DNA of 64,000 nucleotides from Desulfosediminicola ganghwensis. Its GTDB lineage: Bacteria; Desulfobacterota; Desulfobulbia; Desulfobulbales; Desulfocapsaceae. Positions 62,486-64,000 of this stretch are shown in pieces. The notes beneath the pieces are model-generated. The model was not told where the DNA came from. It saw nothing but the letters and a program-made list of their open reading frames with translations, and ran no database searches. Location: positions 5,078,501-5,142,500 of the forward strand of contig NZ_CP050699.1 in NCBI RefSeq assembly GCF_005116675.2, read 5' to 3'. How positions within the stretch are numbered: position 1 is the stretch's first letter; every line of letters starts with the position of its first letter. The position numbers were made by a program, and so were the translations under genes.

Positions 62486-64000
62486 ATGCAATTTGACAAA
62501 TTCACATTAAAATCGCAGGAAGCTATCCAGGCTGCACAACAGCTTGCGAGGGATAACGGACAACAGGAGATTCGGCCAGCCCATGTGGCACGGGTGATTC
62601 TGGAACAAAAGGGAGGTGTGGTCTCTTCGATTCTGAAAAAAATGGGTGTCGATCCTTCACAGGTTCTTGCTGACTGCATTTCTCAGATTGAAGCCATCCC
62701 GAAGGTGAGCGGCACCGGCGCCGGACAGATATACCTCTCCAATAATCTCCAGAAAGTTCTCGACTCCGCTTTCAAGATTGCCGGGTCTATGCAGGACGAA
62801 TTTGTGAGCCAGGAGCATATCTTCCTGGCTATTATCAGGAATGACTCAGACGATTTTGCTAAATCATTGAAAAACAGAGGGGTTACTGAAAACAAATTCC
62901 TGGAAGCATTGCAGTCAATCAGAGGTGATCACAGGGTAACAGACCCCTATCCTGAAGAAAAGTATCAGGCTCTCGAGAAATACGGTATCAACCTCACCAA
63001 TCAAGCCAAACTCGGTAAACTCGATCCGGTTATCGGACGTGACAATGAAATACGGAGAATCGTCCAGGTACTCTCCAGAAGGACGAAGAATAACCCGGTA
63101 CTGATCGGTGAACCGGGAGTCGGCAAGACTGCCATTGTCGAGGGACTCGCACAAAGAATAGTTAACGGTGATATTCCCGCTACGCTTAAAGACAAGCAGG
63201 TCGTAACTCTCGATCTTGGCGCGATGGTTGCCGGGGCGAAGTACCGCGGCGAATTTGAAGATCGACTGAAAGCAGTCCTGCAAGAGGTTCAGAAAAAAGC
63301 TGGGGCTATCATCCTCTTTATTGATGAAATCCATACACTGGTCGGTGCCGGAGCGGCCGAGGGCTCAATGGATGCCTCAAACATGCTCAAACCAGCGCTT
63401 GCAAGGGGTGAGCTCCATTGCGTCGGTGCAACTACACTGGATGAATACCGCAAATACATAGAAAAAGACAGCGCCCTGGAAAGACGCTTTCAACCGGTGA
63501 TAGTTCAGGAGCCAACAGTCGAAGATACCATAGCTATCCTGCGGGGCATAAAAGATAAGTACGAAGTACACCACGGTGTACGAATACAGGATTCTGCCAC
63601 TGTAGCTGCGGTAACCCTTTCAAACAGATATATAACCGACCGCTTCCTGCCCGACAAGGCGATAGACCTCATCGATGAAGCAGCCTCCCAGCTTCGAATA
63701 GAGATCGACTCCATGCCAACAGAGATCGATGAACTTGAAAGAAAACGTATCAAACTGGAAATAGAACAGGAGGCCCTTAAAAAAGAAGATGACAAGGTCT
63801 CAATTGACAGGCTTGGAGAGATCCGTGAAAAGCTCGCCAATCTTACCGAGCAACTCAACGGCATGCGGGGTCAATGGTCCCTCGAAAAAGAGACTATTCA
63901 GAAAATACGCGATATAAAAGGAAAGATCGATGAGCTTCATGTGGAAGAACAGCAGGCCGAGAGGAGAGGAGATCTCAGCACCGTCGCTGAAATCCGCTAC
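62486..64000 (+). CDS. clpB: ATP-dependent disaggregase ClpB (partial, 3' end outside window)
   Basis: Hsp100 chaperone that works with DnaK to pull apart protein aggregates. The first 505 codons are visible, starting [20 protein letters not shown] after GGGAGGGG. They include the Clp N-terminal domain (about 1-145), nucleotide-binding domain 1 with Walker [15 protein letters not shown] near residue 206 and Walker [12 protein letters not shown] near 276, and the start of the coiled-coil M domain (about 405 onward; [20 protein letters not shown]). The M domain distinguishes ClpB from ClpA/ClpC. The second ATPase domain lies past base 64000. Confidence 0.96.
   Translation, partial: MQFDKFTLKSQEAIQAAQQLARDNGQQEIRPAHVARVILEQKGGVVSSILKKMGVDPSQVLADCISQIEAIPKVSGTGAGQIYLSNNLQKVLDSAFKIAGSMQDEFVSQEHIFLAIIRNDSDDFAKSLKNRGVTENKFLEALQSIRGDHRVTDPYPEEKYQALEKYGINLTNQAKLGKLDPVIGRDNEIRRIVQVLSRRTKNNPVLIGEPGVGKTAIVEGLAQRIVNGDIPATLKDKQVVTLDLGAMVAGAKYRGEFEDRLKAVLQEVQKKAGAIILFIDEIHTLVGAGAAEGSMDASNMLKPALARGELHCVGATTLDEYRKYIEKDSALERRFQPVIVQEPTVEDTIAILRGIKDKYEVHHGVRIQDSATVAAVTLSNRYITDRFLPDKAIDLIDEAASQLRIEIDSMPTEIDELERKRIKLEIEQEALKKEDDKVSIDRLGEIREKLANLTEQLNGMRGQWSLEKETIQKIRDIKGKIDELHVEEQQAERRGDLSTVAEIRY

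Overview
The window reads as a chromosomal core segment of a sulfate-reducing (or sulfur-disproportionating) member of the Desulfobacterota, most likely near the Desulfobulbales. The main pointers are complete aprBA and qmoABC genes of the reductive sulfate pathway, a selenocysteine-containing HesB/IscA-like protein (a family known from Deltaproteobacteria), Gram-negative cell-shape genes (mreBCD, PBP2, rodA) and Desulfobacterota-style gene order around tuf, rpmG, secE and nusG. The family-level placement is inference. No phage, insertion sequence, CRISPR array or defence island was seen, and base composition looks even throughout.

Layout. Bases 1-8680, minus strand, are the translation and transcription superoperon: a sigma70 promoter, tRNA-Thr(TGT), tRNA-Tyr, tRNA-Gly, tRNA-Thr(GGT), tuf, rpmG, tRNA-Trp, secE, nusG, rplK, rplA, rplJ, rplL and the first two thirds of rpoB. 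Hairpins lie after rplA and between rplL and rpoB. Bases 9007-16991, minus strand, hold dissimilatory APS reduction: a strong promoter, aprB, aprA, a terminator, then qmoA, qmoB and qmoC. AprBA reduces APS to sulfite and QmoABC links it to menaquinol. Bases 17018-25923, minus strand, hold a riboflavin run: ribF, then TPR protein, HEAT-like protein, TPR protein, ribE, ribBA, ribH, nusB and ftsK.

Bases 26020-35164 are mostly plus strand: tRNA-Leu, a GTP-type PEP carboxykinase, a rhomboid protease, hflK-hflC and citrate synthase, with one minus-strand cysteine-cluster protein of unknown function. Bases 35197-45679 hold polA, an HPF/RaiA-cold-shock fusion, ferrochelatase, and the shape operon mreB-mreC-mreD-mrdA-rodA. 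From 45944 onward come tRNA-Ala, an ExeA-type ATPase with a SPOR domain, aat, a free-standing NrdJ-tail (TSCPD) protein, a divergent RelA/SpoT protein, rnr, a membrane coiled-coil protein, a TrmJ-type methyltransferase, a 1103-residue STAND/BTAD regulator, an endonuclease III-family protein, phosphofructokinase, the selenoprotein and the start of clpB.

The most notable observation is the gene at 61906-62244. An in-frame TGA at codon 36 replaces the first conserved cysteine of an A-type iron-sulfur carrier, and a hairpin matching the bacterial SECIS pattern follows it. Ordinary gene calling would truncate this gene to a 70-residue fragment. Other points of interest are the RelA/SpoT homologue with an intact hydrolase but altered synthetase motifs, the HPF-cold-shock fusion, the DamX-like ATPase, and several perfect palindromes next to promoters.
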